NCBI RefSeq assembly: GCF_015160875.1
Contig: NZ_CP063374.1
Location: 558,001-622,000 of the forward strand
Reading direction: 5' to 3'
Source of the DNA: Streptomyces chromofuscus
GTDB lineage: Bacteria; Actinomycetota; Actinomycetes; Streptomycetales; Streptomycetaceae
DNA: 64,000 nucleotides
Made by a program: the position numbers and the translations under genes. This document shows, in pieces, positions 1-8,770 of the stretch (positions are counted from its first letter, which is position 1; each line of letters begins with the position of its first letter). The notes under the pieces are model-generated. The model was not told the origin of the DNA, searched no databases, and saw nothing but the letters and a program-made list of their open reading frames with translations.

Positions 1-448
1 GGAACGACGTCGGCCTGATGTGCACCACCGGCAGCCCCGACCAGTTCAGCACCTGCTCCGCCAGCCAGTGCAGGCGCTGCTGGCGCGACTCGGCGGTGCT
101 GGTGGCGGTCATCTGGGACACCGTCATCTGCGACATGCCCACCAGTGCGTCCAGGTCTCCGTGCTCGCGTGCCACGCTGGCCACCACGGTCGCGGCCAGC
201 AGATGGTCCGGTGAGACGGGCATGGCGAAGTACATCCTGCCGACGCCGTCCAGCGCCGCGGCAACCGTCTCGGGCCGCGTCAGATCGCCGACGACGACCT
301 CCGCGCCGAGCCCGCGCAGCTCGGCCGCACGGTCGTCGTCGCGGCGCACCATCGCGCGCACCGGCACGCCGTGCTCCCGCAGTTGCCGCAATACCGTGCG
401 GCCCACGCCGCCGGCGTTGCCGAGAAGAACCAGATTGCTGGCGGCCAT
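1..448 (-). CDS. NmrA-like NAD(P)-binding protein (partial, C-terminus outside window)
   Basis: This is the N-terminal 149 codons of a Rossmann-fold protein of the NmrA/atypical SDR type. The dinucleotide-binding stretch LGNAGGVGRTV lies at residues 9-19; the usual GATGxxG is altered to GNAGGVG. A DLTRPETV segment follows, which in the family is where the bound cofactor's edge is read. The ATG at 448 has an AAGGAG site a few bases upstream on the minus strand, which fixes the start. Such proteins are either NAD(P)H-dependent quinone reductases or redox-sensing regulators, and the sequence here does not decide between them. The gene is divergent from the molybdopterin oxidoreductase. Confidence 0.8.
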   Translation of the reverse strand, partial: MAASNLVLLGNAGGVGRTVLRQLREHGVPVRAMVRRDDDRAAELRGLGAEVVVGDLTRPETVAAALDGVGRMYFAMPVSPDHLLAATVVASVAREHGDLDALVGMSQMTVSQMTATSTAESRQQRLHWLAEQVLNWSGLPVVHIRPTSF

Positions 449-779
449 CGATCGATCTCCTTGGCTGAGTGCGGCCCTGGACGCAGCGGGCGTTCAGGTC
501 CGGAACGCCGCGTGCCTCGTGGCGGCCCGGTAGGAGGAGTTCGTGCCATCAGCCTAGGACGATCAACGGCCCACAGCACAGCGGAACGGGGCAGCGTCCG
601 TCGTCACCCGTATCCGCCGAGCCGGCGCACATCCGCCATGCGCCCGTTCCGTGCCCGCTCCACCTCGCAGCGTCACCGGTGACCAGGCCGCTCTGCGACG
701 GACCTCGGCCCGCGAGATGCTGAGCCGGGCGCCGTCCGGGAGAATGGAGAAGGCCCGGTTCTGAGAATGGGGGCACGAC
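449..779. other. Intergenic region between divergent genes, with a 12-bp palindrome
   Basis: No convincing gene is seen; the open frames here lack the codon bias of the neighbours. It should carry promoters for the NmrA-like gene and the molybdopterin oxidoreductase. A perfect palindrome GTCACCGGTGAC lies at 672-683, roughly midway, and could be an operator, but it is GC-rich and short enough to occur by chance. Confidence 0.4.
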
Positions 780-1379
780 ATGCCCATCATTTCACGCGGA
801 TTTCACGGCCGAGAGCGGGATGCGCGGCACAAACTTCCTCCTGGGCAGTACGAGACGGCGGGATTCCCCGTCCTGTCCGCCGGACCCACACCAAGAGTGG
901 ACCTGGACGAATGGGAGTTCACCATTCGCACGGAGACGGGCGATCGGCACATCTGGAACTGGGCCGAGCTCATGGCGTTGCCCAGCCAGACACCGACCGT
1001 CGACCTGCACTGTGTCACCAAGTGGTCGAAGTTCGACACGGAGTGGCAGGGAGTGTCCCTGGACGTCCTCTTCGAGGACGTCGAGACCGGCGCCGAGTAC
1101 GCGCTCGTTCACTCCTACGGCGACTACACCACCAACCTGCCCCTGGAGGACCTTCTCGACGGACAGGCGTGGATCGCGTACCGCTTCGACGGCGAGGAAC
1201 TCGATCCGGAGCACGGCGGCCCCGCCAGACTGCTGGTTCCGCACCTGTACTTCTGGAAGTCCGCGAAGTGGGTGCGCGGCATTCAGTTGCTCGACGAGGA
1301 CGAGCGGGGCTTCTGGGAGAACGTCGGCTACCACAATTATGGGGACCCATGGCGCGAGCAGCGGTACCAAGGCGACTAG
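780..1379 (+). CDS. Molybdopterin-dependent (sulfite oxidase-like) oxidoreductase
   Basis: A 199-residue single-domain protein of the sulfite-oxidase/YedY molybdopterin fold. The segment VDLHCVTKWSK holds the conserved cysteine that ligates molybdenum in this family. The downstream HSYGDYTTNLPL, GGPARLLVPHLYFWKSAKWV and the FWENVGYH ending are also typical. No signal peptide or Tat motif is present, so it is predicted cytosolic, unlike periplasmic YedY (MsrP). The next gene overlaps it by 31 bases and encodes an FAD/NAD(P) reductase, which probably supplies electrons. The physiological substrate is not evident. The start ATG has only a G-rich stretch upstream as a ribosome site. Confidence 0.87.
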   Translation: MPIISRGFHGRERDARHKLPPGQYETAGFPVLSAGPTPRVDLDEWEFTIRTETGDRHIWNWAELMALPSQTPTVDLHCVTKWSKFDTEWQGVSLDVLFEDVETGAEYALVHSYGDYTTNLPLEDLLDGQAWIAYRFDGEELDPEHGGPARLLVPHLYFWKSAKWVRGIQLLDEDERGFWENVGYHNYGDPWREQRYQGD

Positions 1380-2101
1380 GGGGCCGGCTGCGCTGGAAGC
1401 CCGCCCGTCTGACCGATCGGCGCGTCGAGTCCCAGGTCGCACGCACCCTCGTGTTCGAGGTGCCGGACTGGCCGGGCCATCTGGCCGGGCAGCACGTCGA
1501 TGTCCGGCTCACCGCGGAAGACGGCTACAGCACACAGCGCAGCTACTCACTGGCATCAGCAGCCGATGGCGAGCACGTCGAGCTGACCGTGCAGCGCGTC
1601 GACGACGGTGAAGTCTCCCCGTACCTGACGGAAGATCTCGCCGTGGGTGACGTGGTGGAGCTGCGCGGCCCGGTCGGCGGCTGGTTCGTGTGGCGTCCCG
1701 AGCAGAAGGAGCCGATCCTGCTCGTGGGCGGCGGATCCGGGCTGGTGCCCCTGATGGCGATGATCCGCATGCGTCGCGCGGTCGGCAGTCGTACGCCGTT
1801 CCGGTTGGTGTACTCCGTGCGCAGCCCCGAGCACCAGTTGTTCGTGTCGGAGTTGCGACTGGACGACCCGGGTCTGGACAAGACGTACCTCTACAGCCGC
1901 TCTACCCCACCGCAGTGGCCGCGTCCTCCCGGGCGGTTCACCGCCTCCGACCTGTCGAGCGCCGGGTGGCCGCCGGACTTCGAACCCACTTGCTACGTCT
2001 GCGGTTCGACGGGCTTCGTCGAAACGGCCGCCGGCCTGCTCGTGGCCCTCGGTCACCACCCCGCGCGCATCCGGACCGAGCGTTTCGGGCCCAGTCAATA
2101 G
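1349..2101 (+). CDS. Ferredoxin-NADP reductase-type FAD oxidoreductase
   Basis: A 250-residue flavoprotein with the FAD-binding signature RSYSLAS, a nucleotide-binding segment GGGSGLVPLMAM and the C-terminal CGSTGFVETAAGLL typical of the ferredoxin reductase superfamily. There is no 2Fe-2S domain, so electrons must pass directly or through a separate carrier. It starts at an ATG inside the end of the molybdopterin gene, in another frame, implying translational coupling and a common complex or electron path. It likely reduces the molybdopterin partner with NAD(P)H. The open frame extends further upstream but only as a shadow of the previous gene. Confidence 0.87.
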   Translation: MARAAVPRRLGGRLRWKPARLTDRRVESQVARTLVFEVPDWPGHLAGQHVDVRLTAEDGYSTQRSYSLASAADGEHVELTVQRVDDGEVSPYLTEDLAVGDVVELRGPVGGWFVWRPEQKEPILLVGGGSGLVPLMAMIRMRRAVGSRTPFRLVYSVRSPEHQLFVSELRLDDPGLDKTYLYSRSTPPQWPRPPGRFTASDLSSAGWPPDFEPTCYVCGSTGFVETAAGLLVALGHHPARIRTERFGPSQ

Positions 2102-2141
2102 TCGATGAGCAGTACGCAAGCCCGGGAGGGAGGTGATCCCC

Positions 2142-2414
2142 ATGAGCCAGACGCCTGACTTTCTCGACGGCAACGCCGCCGCCGGAGAGCTGCAGTCCGT
2201 GTTCGGGACGGACATGACCATGGCCTCCGGACGGTGCCGCGGCTGCGACGAGGAGATGGTGCTTGCCCAGGCGCACGCGTACCTCGGCGGTCCCGGCATG
2301 GTGCTGCGGTGTCCCGGCTGCGAGGGCGTTCTCATGCGCCTGGTCCGCTCCCCCTCCCAGATGTGGCTCGACGCCGGCGGACTGGCGTACGTCCAGATGC
2401 CGGTACCGGCCTGA
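2142..2414 (+). CDS. DUF6510-like zinc-ribbon protein
   Basis: A 90-residue protein with two CxxC pairs (CRGC and CPGC) about 30 residues apart, a probable zinc ribbon. It resembles the DUF6510 proteins that accompany sulfite-oxidase-like and FAD-reductase genes in actinobacteria (family memory, not searched). The start is ATG 2142 with a strong GGGAGGGAGGTGA site upstream; an in-frame GTG at 2133 lies within that site and is less likely. It follows the reductase by 40 bases and probably belongs to the same operon, perhaps as a small partner or assembly protein. Its biochemical role is unknown. Confidence 0.75.
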   Translation: MSQTPDFLDGNAAAGELQSVFGTDMTMASGRCRGCDEEMVLAQAHAYLGGPGMVLRCPGCEGVLMRLVRSPSQMWLDAGGLAYVQMPVPA

Positions 2415-2497
2415 CGCGGAGTGCACCGCCACGGCCCGCCGCTCCGAATTCGTTCCCACCGCCCACGCACCGGCCGTACGCAGGCTCGGGAGACCTC

Positions 2498-3142
2498 ATG
2501 CCAGACAGGAACGACCGCGTGCGGGAGCTCGCCGCGCGCGTGCGGACCCCAGACGTCGTCGATGCCATGGGACGCATGCACCGCCACCGGTGTCACATCG
2601 ACGGCCTGGTGAGCCCGACGCCGGGGCGTGTCCTCCTGGGCCCCGCCGTGACGATCTCCTTCCTCCCCTCCTGCCAGGAGATCCTGCCGCCCGAGCAGTA
2701 CAGCTTCTCCCGGCTGTTCCGGGACGCCGTCCGAGAGGGCGCGCGGGGCCGCGTGCTGGTCCTGGCCGGCAACGGGCATCCCGACGTGTCCCTGGGCGGC
2801 GGGTCGAAGCTGGCGCTGGTGGCGGCGCAGGATCTCGCGGGCGTCCTGGCGGACGGGCGCATCCGGGACTTCCCCGAGATCGCGACGTACGACTTGGCCG
2901 TCTACTGCCGGGGGCAGACGAGCAAGTGGGGCGGTGACGTCGTCACGCCGTTCGAGGCCAACCGGCCGGTCGTCGTGTGCGGCGTGACCGTCCGCCCGGG
3001 TGACTACGTGTTCGCGGACGCGTCCGGCGCTCTCGTCGTCCCCGCCGCCCAGGTCCTCAGCGTGTTCGAGGAGGCCGACCGCGTCGCCCAGGTCGAGGCG
3101 GCCTTCGTCGAGGGTGTGCGTCCGGAAGGCCCCGGCGACTGA
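2498..3142 (+). CDS. RraA-like / HMG aldolase-family protein
   Basis: A 214-residue protein of the RraA/dimethylmenaquinone-methyltransferase-like family. The segment VLAGNGHPDVSLGGGSKLA, followed by GVLADGRIRD, matches the family's glycine-rich pocket and G-x20-R-D type ending, which in the HMG/CHA aldolases forms the divalent metal and pyruvate site. The family includes RNase E inhibitors and 4-hydroxy-4-methyl-2-oxoglutarate aldolases; residue pattern alone does not choose. It lies 83 bases downstream of the zinc-ribbon gene on the same strand. The start ATG 2498 follows a CTCGGGAGACCTC stretch acting as ribosome site. Confidence 0.8.
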   Translation: MPDRNDRVRELAARVRTPDVVDAMGRMHRHRCHIDGLVSPTPGRVLLGPAVTISFLPSCQEILPPEQYSFSRLFRDAVREGARGRVLVLAGNGHPDVSLGGGSKLALVAAQDLAGVLADGRIRDFPEIATYDLAVYCRGQTSKWGGDVVTPFEANRPVVVCGVTVRPGDYVFADASGALVVPAAQVLSVFEEADRVAQVEAAFVEGVRPEGPGD

Positions 3143-3159
3143 CGGAGACCTGGCCGAGC

Positions 3160-4077
3160 TCACTCGATTCGGATGACCGTCTTGCCGGCCGTTCCCTTCT
3201 TCGCGCGGAACGCCTCCGGGGCACGGTCGAGCGGGTGGACGGCGCCCACCAACGGGCGCAGCCGGTCCTGACGGTGCCTGCCGACGATCTCCCGGAGGTG
3301 GTCGCGGTCGGGTTCCACGATGAAGTACATGGCCCGACCGTCCTCGGGCCGCACGGTCGGCGGCTGGGCGATGCTCACCAGCGTGCCCCCGGGCCGGAGC
3401 AGGGCGGCCGAGCGGTCGAGCACGTCCCCGCCGACGGCGTCGAAGACGAGGTCGACGCGGCCCACGGCCTCCTCCCACGCCGGATGCTCCAGGTCGAGGA
3501 ACACCTCCGCGCCGAGCTCGAGGACCAGGTCCCGGCTCCTCGCCCGCCCGGTCCCGATCACGCGCGCCCCGACATCGCGGGCCAGCTGGGTCACGGCCAT
3601 GCCCACTCCCCCGCCCGCCCCGTGCACCAGCACACTCTGCCCGGCCTCCAGCCCTCCGTGGACGAACAGGCCCTGCCAGGCGGTCAGGCCCGGCATGGGC
3701 AGCGCCGCCGCCTCCACGTGGTCGATCCCGGCGGGCAGCGGCGCAAGATTGCGCGCCTCCACCGCCACGTACTCGGCGAGCGTGCCGTCCCGGTTCCAGT
3801 CGGTCAGCCCCACGACCCGTTGACCGGCCGACAGCCCGGTCGTGCCGACCGCCACCTCGGCGACCTCACCGGACACCTCGTGTCCCGGGATGACGGGCGC
3901 CCGGGCCCTGCCGCCCCGGTCGACCCAGGTGGCCGGCCAGTTCAGTTCGTCCGGGGTGAAACAGGCCGCGCGCACCCTCACGATGACGTCGCCCTCACCG
4001 GCGTACGGGTACGGTGCCTCCTCCACGACCAGGCCGTCCACACCGGCATCGCGCTCGTGCGTTCGTACGGCCTTCAT
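3160..4077 (-). CDS. Zinc-free quinone oxidoreductase-like MDR protein
   Basis: A 305-residue medium-chain dehydrogenase/reductase of the quinone oxidoreductase class. It has the GroES-like N-terminus with PGHEVSGEV, the cofactor segment LVHGAGGGVGMAVTQLA and a DLVFDAVGGDVLDRS strand typical of NADPH-binding members. The structural zinc cysteine lobe of alcohol dehydrogenases is missing, so it should be an NADPH-dependent quinone or enone reductase. The ATG at 4077 is preceded by GGAGGGGCG. It converges on the RraA-like gene with only 17 bases between stops. Confidence 0.88.
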   Translation of the reverse strand: MKAVRTHERDAGVDGLVVEEAPYPYAGEGDVIVRVRAACFTPDELNWPATWVDRGGRARAPVIPGHEVSGEVAEVAVGTTGLSAGQRVVGLTDWNRDGTLAEYVAVEARNLAPLPAGIDHVEAAALPMPGLTAWQGLFVHGGLEAGQSVLVHGAGGGVGMAVTQLARDVGARVIGTGRARSRDLVLELGAEVFLDLEHPAWEEAVGRVDLVFDAVGGDVLDRSAALLRPGGTLVSIAQPPTVRPEDGRAMYFIVEPDRDHLREIVGRHRQDRLRPLVGAVHPLDRAPEAFRAKKGTAGKTVIRIE

Positions 4078-4323
4078 CGCCCCTCCCTCCGACAGCGAGG
4101 CGAGCCCTTACCGTTCCAGGATGACGGGGCGACGCCTTCGGGGCGATCCGGGGCGGCGCACCCCGCCGCACCTGCGTCGACGCCGCCCGGCGCCGCCGGC
4201 CCCACCCGCCAACGGGCGTGCGGCACGCCTATGCTGGTGACACAGACTGTTCAGGCCAACCTCGTCATCCCCGCGTCCGCACGTCCGCACATCTGCACGC
4301 AAACAGGTGAACGGAGCAGTCAG

Positions 4324-4821
4324 ATGCCGAACATCACCGGGACAAGAAGGCTGCGCTCCCTGGGCGCAGTGGTCGCCGCGGCCGCGGCCCTCGTCGGCGG
4401 TGCGGCGTTCGCGCCCTCGGCGGCGGCCGACGCGCCCGCCGAGAACCACCGGGTGGAGACCTTCCGGCTGGTCGGCAAGCAGACCTCGTCCGGAGAGGTC
4501 GACGTGGGAGAGCCCGGAGTCAGCGTGGGGGACCAGCGGATCGTGCACGAGGATCTCTACCGTGACGGCAGGAAGGTGGGCGATCACAGCGCCGTCTGCA
4601 CCTACACCCAGGTCAGTCCCGCCGCCCTGCAGTGCCTGGGCACCTTCGCGCTCCCCGAGGGGCAGTTCACCGCCCAGTCGTTGCTGCACCTGCCCGCCCC
4701 GTCGTCCGTCGACGTCGGCATCACCGGCGGGTCCGGCGACTACAGCACCGCGCGGGGCCATGTCCGCACCGTTCCCGCCGGCGAGACCGAGCGGCACTTC
4801 ACCGTCCGTCTGCAGCGCTGA
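4324..4821 (+). CDS. Secreted allene-oxide-cyclase/dirigent-like barrel protein
   Basis: A 165-residue protein with a clear Sec signal peptide: a positive start (RRLR), a hydrophobic VVAAAAALVGGAAFAP core and an ASAAA-type cleavage region near residue 35. The mature part (DLYRDGRKVGDHSAVCTYT, then GITGGSGDYSTARGHV) resembles the eight-stranded barrel of allene oxide cyclase and dirigent proteins, whose bacterial members are small secreted proteins of unknown role. Two cysteines could form a disulfide. It stands alone, preceded by about 240 bases without a gene. Confidence 0.7.
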   Translation: MPNITGTRRLRSLGAVVAAAAALVGGAAFAPSAAADAPAENHRVETFRLVGKQTSSGEVDVGEPGVSVGDQRIVHEDLYRDGRKVGDHSAVCTYTQVSPAALQCLGTFALPEGQFTAQSLLHLPAPSSVDVGITGGSGDYSTARGHVRTVPAGETERHFTVRLQR

Positions 4822-4895
4822 CACCGGGCAGTTCACCGGGGCGACGCACGTGGACACCCTCGGCCGACGTCCGTCGCCGGTGGGCTGATCTCCCG

Positions 4896-5321
4896 CTACA
4901 CCGGCGCGGCTTGCGTGCGCCGGTTGCGGAACTGCCTCATCAGCTCCGCCCACACCAGCAGGCTGGTCACGGGTGCGGCCGCCGCGAACAGCAGATGCAC
5001 GTCGGCCTCTCCCGAACTGTGCGAGGCCCACAGGCTCCAGGCGAGGGCCGCGGCCACCCCGACGGCCGTCAGGAACCAGGAGGAGAACTCGCGGCGGCCG
5101 TCGACGATCGCGGCCGCCGTGCCCAGGCCGCCGCCCACCACCAGGCCCATGACCAGGACCGCGCGGGTCCAGTCGGGGGCACCTATGACCTCTTCCAGTA
5201 CGGGCTTCGCGTGGAGCTGCCGGTAGGTGATCAGCAGGCTGCCGACGTAGACGGTCGCCAGGGTCGCCAGGCTCAGGGTTCTGACCAACTGCCCCAGCGC
5301 GCCACGATTTCCACCAGCCAT
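4896..5321 (-). CDS. Small four-helix integral membrane protein
   Basis: A 141-residue protein with four hydrophobic segments at about residues 14-34, 50-72, 80-100 and 106-124. It has a positively charged C-terminus (RQFRNRRTQ) and no recognisable catalytic motif. The start ATG 5321 is chosen because the reading frame upstream lacks coding bias; the sequence just upstream, ACAGGGGGGTCCGTC, is a possible ribosome site. Its neighbours are divergent or separated by more than 170 bases, so no function can be inferred from context. Confidence 0.65.
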   Translation of the reverse strand: MAGGNRGALGQLVRTLSLATLATVYVGSLLITYRQLHAKPVLEEVIGAPDWTRAVLVMGLVVGGGLGTAAAIVDGRREFSSWFLTAVGVAAALAWSLWASHSSGEADVHLLFAAAAPVTSLLVWAELMRQFRNRRTQAAPV

Positions 5322-5497
5322 GACGGACCCCCCTGTGGAACAAGGCCGGAACGGCTCTACAGAATGCCCGGTTGGGGATGTATGTGGCAGGGGTATGCCG
5401 GAAATTTCCGCCAGATCGAACCTGAGGTGCCCCGGCGGCGTCACCGGTCGGCGGTGGGGGTTGCGCGCACCGCCGACCGGCGAGGCCGTCGTCCGCG

Positions 5498-6724
5498 TCA
5501 GACGGTCGACAGGTCGATCGCGCGGTCGACGTCCTGAGGGCGGAGGACGCGCAGGATGCCCTCCAGCAGATAGTAGTCGGCGTAGGGCAGCGAGATCTCG
5601 ATCCCGTCCTCGGCCGGCCGGTTGCGGGTGCAGCGCGCCACCACCGCCTCGGCCCGGGGGGACTTCCGGGTCAGGCAGGTCCGCGCCAGTGCGGTGAGCA
5701 GCCGCAGGGCCACGTCCCGGTAGTGGGTACGGCCCGTCGCGGCGGCCAGGTCGAGCAGGCCGCAGGCCGTGATCGCGCCGGCCGACGCGTCCTTGATGTC
5801 GTTCGGCTGCTGGGGTGCGCGGTAGTCCCAGACGGGCACGTGGTCCGCGCTCAGCGCCCCGATCGCGAAGTCGGCGAGTCTGCGTGCGGTGGCGAGGAAC
5901 TGTGCGTTGCCGGTGCGCCGGTACATGGTGGTGAACCCGTAGAGGCCCCATGCCTGTCCGCGCGCCCAGCACGACGTGGCGCTGTAGCCCTGCACGGTGT
6001 TCGGGCCGATCGGTGCGCCGGTGCCCGGGTCGAAGTCGAAGACGTGCGGGGTCGAGCCGTCCGGTCGCGGGAAGACGCGCTGGGCCGTGGTGGCGTGCTG
6101 CACGGCGATGTCGAGGTACTTCTCGTCGCCCGTCTGCCGACTGGCGAAGGCGAGGAGATCCAGGTTCATCATCGTGTCGATGATGACGCGCCCGGCGTTG
6201 TTCGGATCGTCGAGCGCCCCCCAGGCGCGGATGAACCGCCCTTGCGGGTTGTACCGCTGGACGAGGGAGTCGGCGGCTCTGACGGCGCCCGCGCGCCAGC
6301 TGTCGTCGCCCGTCAGACGCCAGGTGGTGACCCAGGACGGGTAGAAGAGGAAGCCGAGGTCGTGGGTGGTGGTGTCGTACTGGCGGGGAGCGAGCCGCCG
6401 TGCCGAGTCGAGCGCCAGGGTGCGCAGTGCGTCGTCTCCGCTGTGCAGGTGCGCCATCCACAGGGTGCCCGGCCAGAACCCGCCCACCCAGTCGCCGTTC
6501 TGGGAGTACACCCACTTCTCGAACCTGGTCCCGACGGGGAAGGCCCGCACGCCCGGCGCGACCGAGGAGATCTTCTCCACCGCGTAGTCGGCGGCCGCGC
6601 GCAGTTCGCTCTCGGTCGACGCCTGCGACCGGGCCTCGACGGCGCCGGCCGGTGGGGCCGCGGCACCGACCGCGGCGGCGGTGCCGACCGCCGTGGCAAG
6701 GACATTACGCCGGGTAAGACTCAT
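5498..6724 (-). CDS. GH88 unsaturated glucuronyl hydrolase, Tat-exported
   Basis: A 408-residue exported member of glycoside hydrolase family 88. These enzymes remove the 4,5-unsaturated uronic acid left by polysaccharide lyases. Typical features are NGDWVGGFWPGTLWMA near residue 75, DTMMNLDLL near residue 165 containing a family catalytic aspartate, and SCWARGQAWGLYGF near residue 250. The N-terminus MSLTRRNVL plus an alanine-rich stretch is a Tat-like signal, so this copy works outside the cytoplasm, while many GH88 enzymes are cytosolic. It lies 86 bases downstream of a beta-helix lyase-like gene and near an alginate-lyase-family gene, giving a coherent uronide-degradation context. Confidence 0.87.
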   Translation of the reverse strand: MSLTRRNVLATAVGTAAAVGAAAPPAGAVEARSQASTESELRAAADYAVEKISSVAPGVRAFPVGTRFEKWVYSQNGDWVGGFWPGTLWMAHLHSGDDALRTLALDSARRLAPRQYDTTTHDLGFLFYPSWVTTWRLTGDDSWRAGAVRAADSLVQRYNPQGRFIRAWGALDDPNNAGRVIIDTMMNLDLLAFASRQTGDEKYLDIAVQHATTAQRVFPRPDGSTPHVFDFDPGTGAPIGPNTVQGYSATSCWARGQAWGLYGFTTMYRRTGNAQFLATARRLADFAIGALSADHVPVWDYRAPQQPNDIKDASAGAITACGLLDLAAATGRTHYRDVALRLLTALARTCLTRKSPRAEAVVARCTRNRPAEDGIEISLPYADYYLLEGILRVLRPQDVDRAIDLSTV

Positions 6725-6810
6725 GGCTGCCTACTCCGTCAAGTGGGGGATGGGGAGGGGTGTTCCGGGTGCCTCGCGGAGCGCACCCGCAGGCTCGGGG
6801 CGGTCGCGTG

Positions 6811-8502
6811 TCAGACGTCGGGCAGGTCCCGCTGTGCGCGGTACAGGTTGCGTGGGCGCACCGCGTCCGTGGTGCCGTACAGCTCCAGGCGGGAGTTCAG
6901 GTCGCCCGTGAAGTCGGGGACGTCGATCTGGTCGAACTCCCGCACCTGGTTGATGCCGACCGTGGCGGAACAGGGCGCCAGGCCGTCGATCTTCATCAGT
7001 CCCGCGCGGCCGTTGGTGACGCGGATGTTCCAGTGGGTGAAGCGTGCGCCGAACAGCGGGCCGGCGCTCGCGTCGCCGCCGTGGCGGCCGTTGTTGTTGA
7101 CGGTGATGTCGGTGCGGACGTTGGCGAAGGGCATGCCCCGGTGGCTGTCGAAGGTGCCCATCTCCATGACGCCGCGCGACCACACGTTGCAGGAGGACAG
7201 GCCCTCGACGTTGATGCCGTGCAGTTGCGTGTTGGACGGTGCGGGAGTGGTGCGCTGCTCGATCGTGAAGTCCTCGACGAGGTTGTCGTGCGAGCCCTCC
7301 CGGCAGAAGTACGGGTGGTGGGTGCCGCGTCCGGCCACCCGCGTGCGCCGCACCGTGCAGGCCGAGGCGGCGACCAGGCCGAATCCGTTGTCGACGTGCC
7401 GTACCGTCACGTCGTCGACCCAGCAGTCGTAGGCGCACTGGAGGACGACGCCGTTGTAGCCCTTGTCGAGCAGATGCGGGGACTGGGGGGTTTCCACGGC
7501 CTCCAGGGTCAGGCCCTCGACGCCCGCCCCCGTGAGCGGCGTGACCGACGTGGTCAGCCACGGCTGCCACTCGGGGCGTACGTCGAGCGGAAGGGGACGC
7601 TCGAGGGTGACGTCCCGGCCGCGGACGCGGGTGATGCGGACCGGCCACTCGTAGGGCACGTACGAGGTCAGTTTCGTCTTGTCGTCCCAGAAGTACGCCT
7701 GCGGGCCGGGCCCGTCGCCCGCCATGTGTTCCAGCAGTGTGTGGTCGGCGTCGTCGGTGAGGCGGAGCAGGACCAGAGCGCCGGGGCGGAGCGGTGACGG
7801 GTCGGCGACGCGCACGGTCCGGGAGCCCTGCCGTGCGGGCTCGACCGCGGTGAGGGGGCGCCACTCGTCCCGCCGGTTGCCGGTCCAGCCCTCGAAGGGC
7901 CACTCCCGTGCCCTGATCGCCGCCACCAGCGAGGTCCAACGGGCCTCGGGCGCCAGCCAGATGAGGCCGCCCGCCCAGGACCAGGACGACTTGTCGCCGC
8001 CGTACCGGGAGCCGTAGGCGCCGATCAGTTCGGTGAGGTGCCGGGTCGCGAGGAGGGTGGTCCGGCCGCTGCCGGCGCCCCGCAGCACGACGTTCGAGTG
8101 GCCGATGCGGATGACGTCGTCGATGCGGTAGGTGCCGGGCGGAATGGCGACCGTGCCGCCGCCGGCCCGTGCGGCAGCGGCGATGGCACGGTTGATGGCG
8201 GGAGCGGAGTCGGTCCTGCCGTCCGTCACGGCTCCGTGGTCGCACACGTCGGCCACCACCGGACGGCGGGGCAGGCGCACGGCGCCTCCGCGGCAGCCCG
8301 CGCGGCCCACGAAGGGGATCTGCGGGTGGGTGTAGGGATCGCTCAGGAACTCCCGCCAGATGGTGGGGACTTGCCCCGGTTCGCGGGTGGCGGCCTCGGC
8401 CGTGCCGCCGGCCGCCACGAGCGCCGCCCCGGCGAGCAGCCCCCGTCTGGTGATCCCTCCGACGGGGGCTGTGCCGCTGCCCCGGCGCTGGTCTGCCGTC
8501 AC
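6811..8502 (-). CDS. Exported right-handed beta-helix protein (pectate-lyase/GH28-like)
   Basis: A 563-residue protein with a Tat-type signal (TRRGLLAGAALVAAGG) and a segment typical of the pectate lyase superfamily 3 start: VADVCDHGAVTDGRTDSAPAI, then a GGGTVAIPPGTYRI motif. Repeated parallel-beta coils follow (GVVLQCAYDCWVDDVTVRHV and similar). It probably binds or cleaves a uronate-containing polysaccharide. I place the start at GTG 8502, which has GAAGGGAGT upstream, over the ATG at 8574 whose ribosome site is poor. It is first in a two-gene transcript with the GH88 gene and divergent from the alginate-lyase-family gene. The exact lyase or hydrolase class is not certain. Confidence 0.8.
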   Translation of the reverse strand: MTADQRRGSGTAPVGGITRRGLLAGAALVAAGGTAEAATREPGQVPTIWREFLSDPYTHPQIPFVGRAGCRGGAVRLPRRPVVADVCDHGAVTDGRTDSAPAINRAIAAAARAGGGTVAIPPGTYRIDDVIRIGHSNVVLRGAGSGRTTLLATRHLTELIGAYGSRYGGDKSSWSWAGGLIWLAPEARWTSLVAAIRAREWPFEGWTGNRRDEWRPLTAVEPARQGSRTVRVADPSPLRPGALVLLRLTDDADHTLLEHMAGDGPGPQAYFWDDKTKLTSYVPYEWPVRITRVRGRDVTLERPLPLDVRPEWQPWLTTSVTPLTGAGVEGLTLEAVETPQSPHLLDKGYNGVVLQCAYDCWVDDVTVRHVDNGFGLVAASACTVRRTRVAGRGTHHPYFCREGSHDNLVEDFTIEQRTTPAPSNTQLHGINVEGLSSCNVWSRGVMEMGTFDSHRGMPFANVRTDITVNNNGRHGGDASAGPLFGARFTHWNIRVTNGRAGLMKIDGLAPCSATVGINQVREFDQIDVPDFTGDLNSRLELYGTTDAVRPRNLYRAQRDLPDV

Positions 8503-8573
8503 GGGCCGACTCCCTTCGCGTCCTCGGCTCCTGCGGGGTCCCGCACGAGCGACTCCGTACCGCGACTCCGCCA

Positions 8574-8587
8574 TTCACCCACATGAA
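8574..8587. promoter_or_regulatory. Candidate operator, copy 1
   Basis: The 14-mer TTCACCCACATGAA has TTCA and TGAA arms. It lies upstream of the beta-helix gene's chosen start. A copy differing at two positions lies at 8771-8784 next to the divergent gene. This suggests one transcription factor controlling both sides. Confidence 0.5.
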
Positions 8588-8770
8588 CATCGAGATGCGT
8601 CGAGTCGAAGGTTGGGAAACTTTACCGACGAGCGAGCTATAACGTGGACCGCCACCTCTGCCACGTCAACCCCGCAGACAAACCCTGGCTCAGATGCGCC
8701 TCTCCTGTGCGACCTGTTGCCCCGCACGCTCGGCACGCCTACGCTCGCACGACCTTGAACGTGAATTCTG

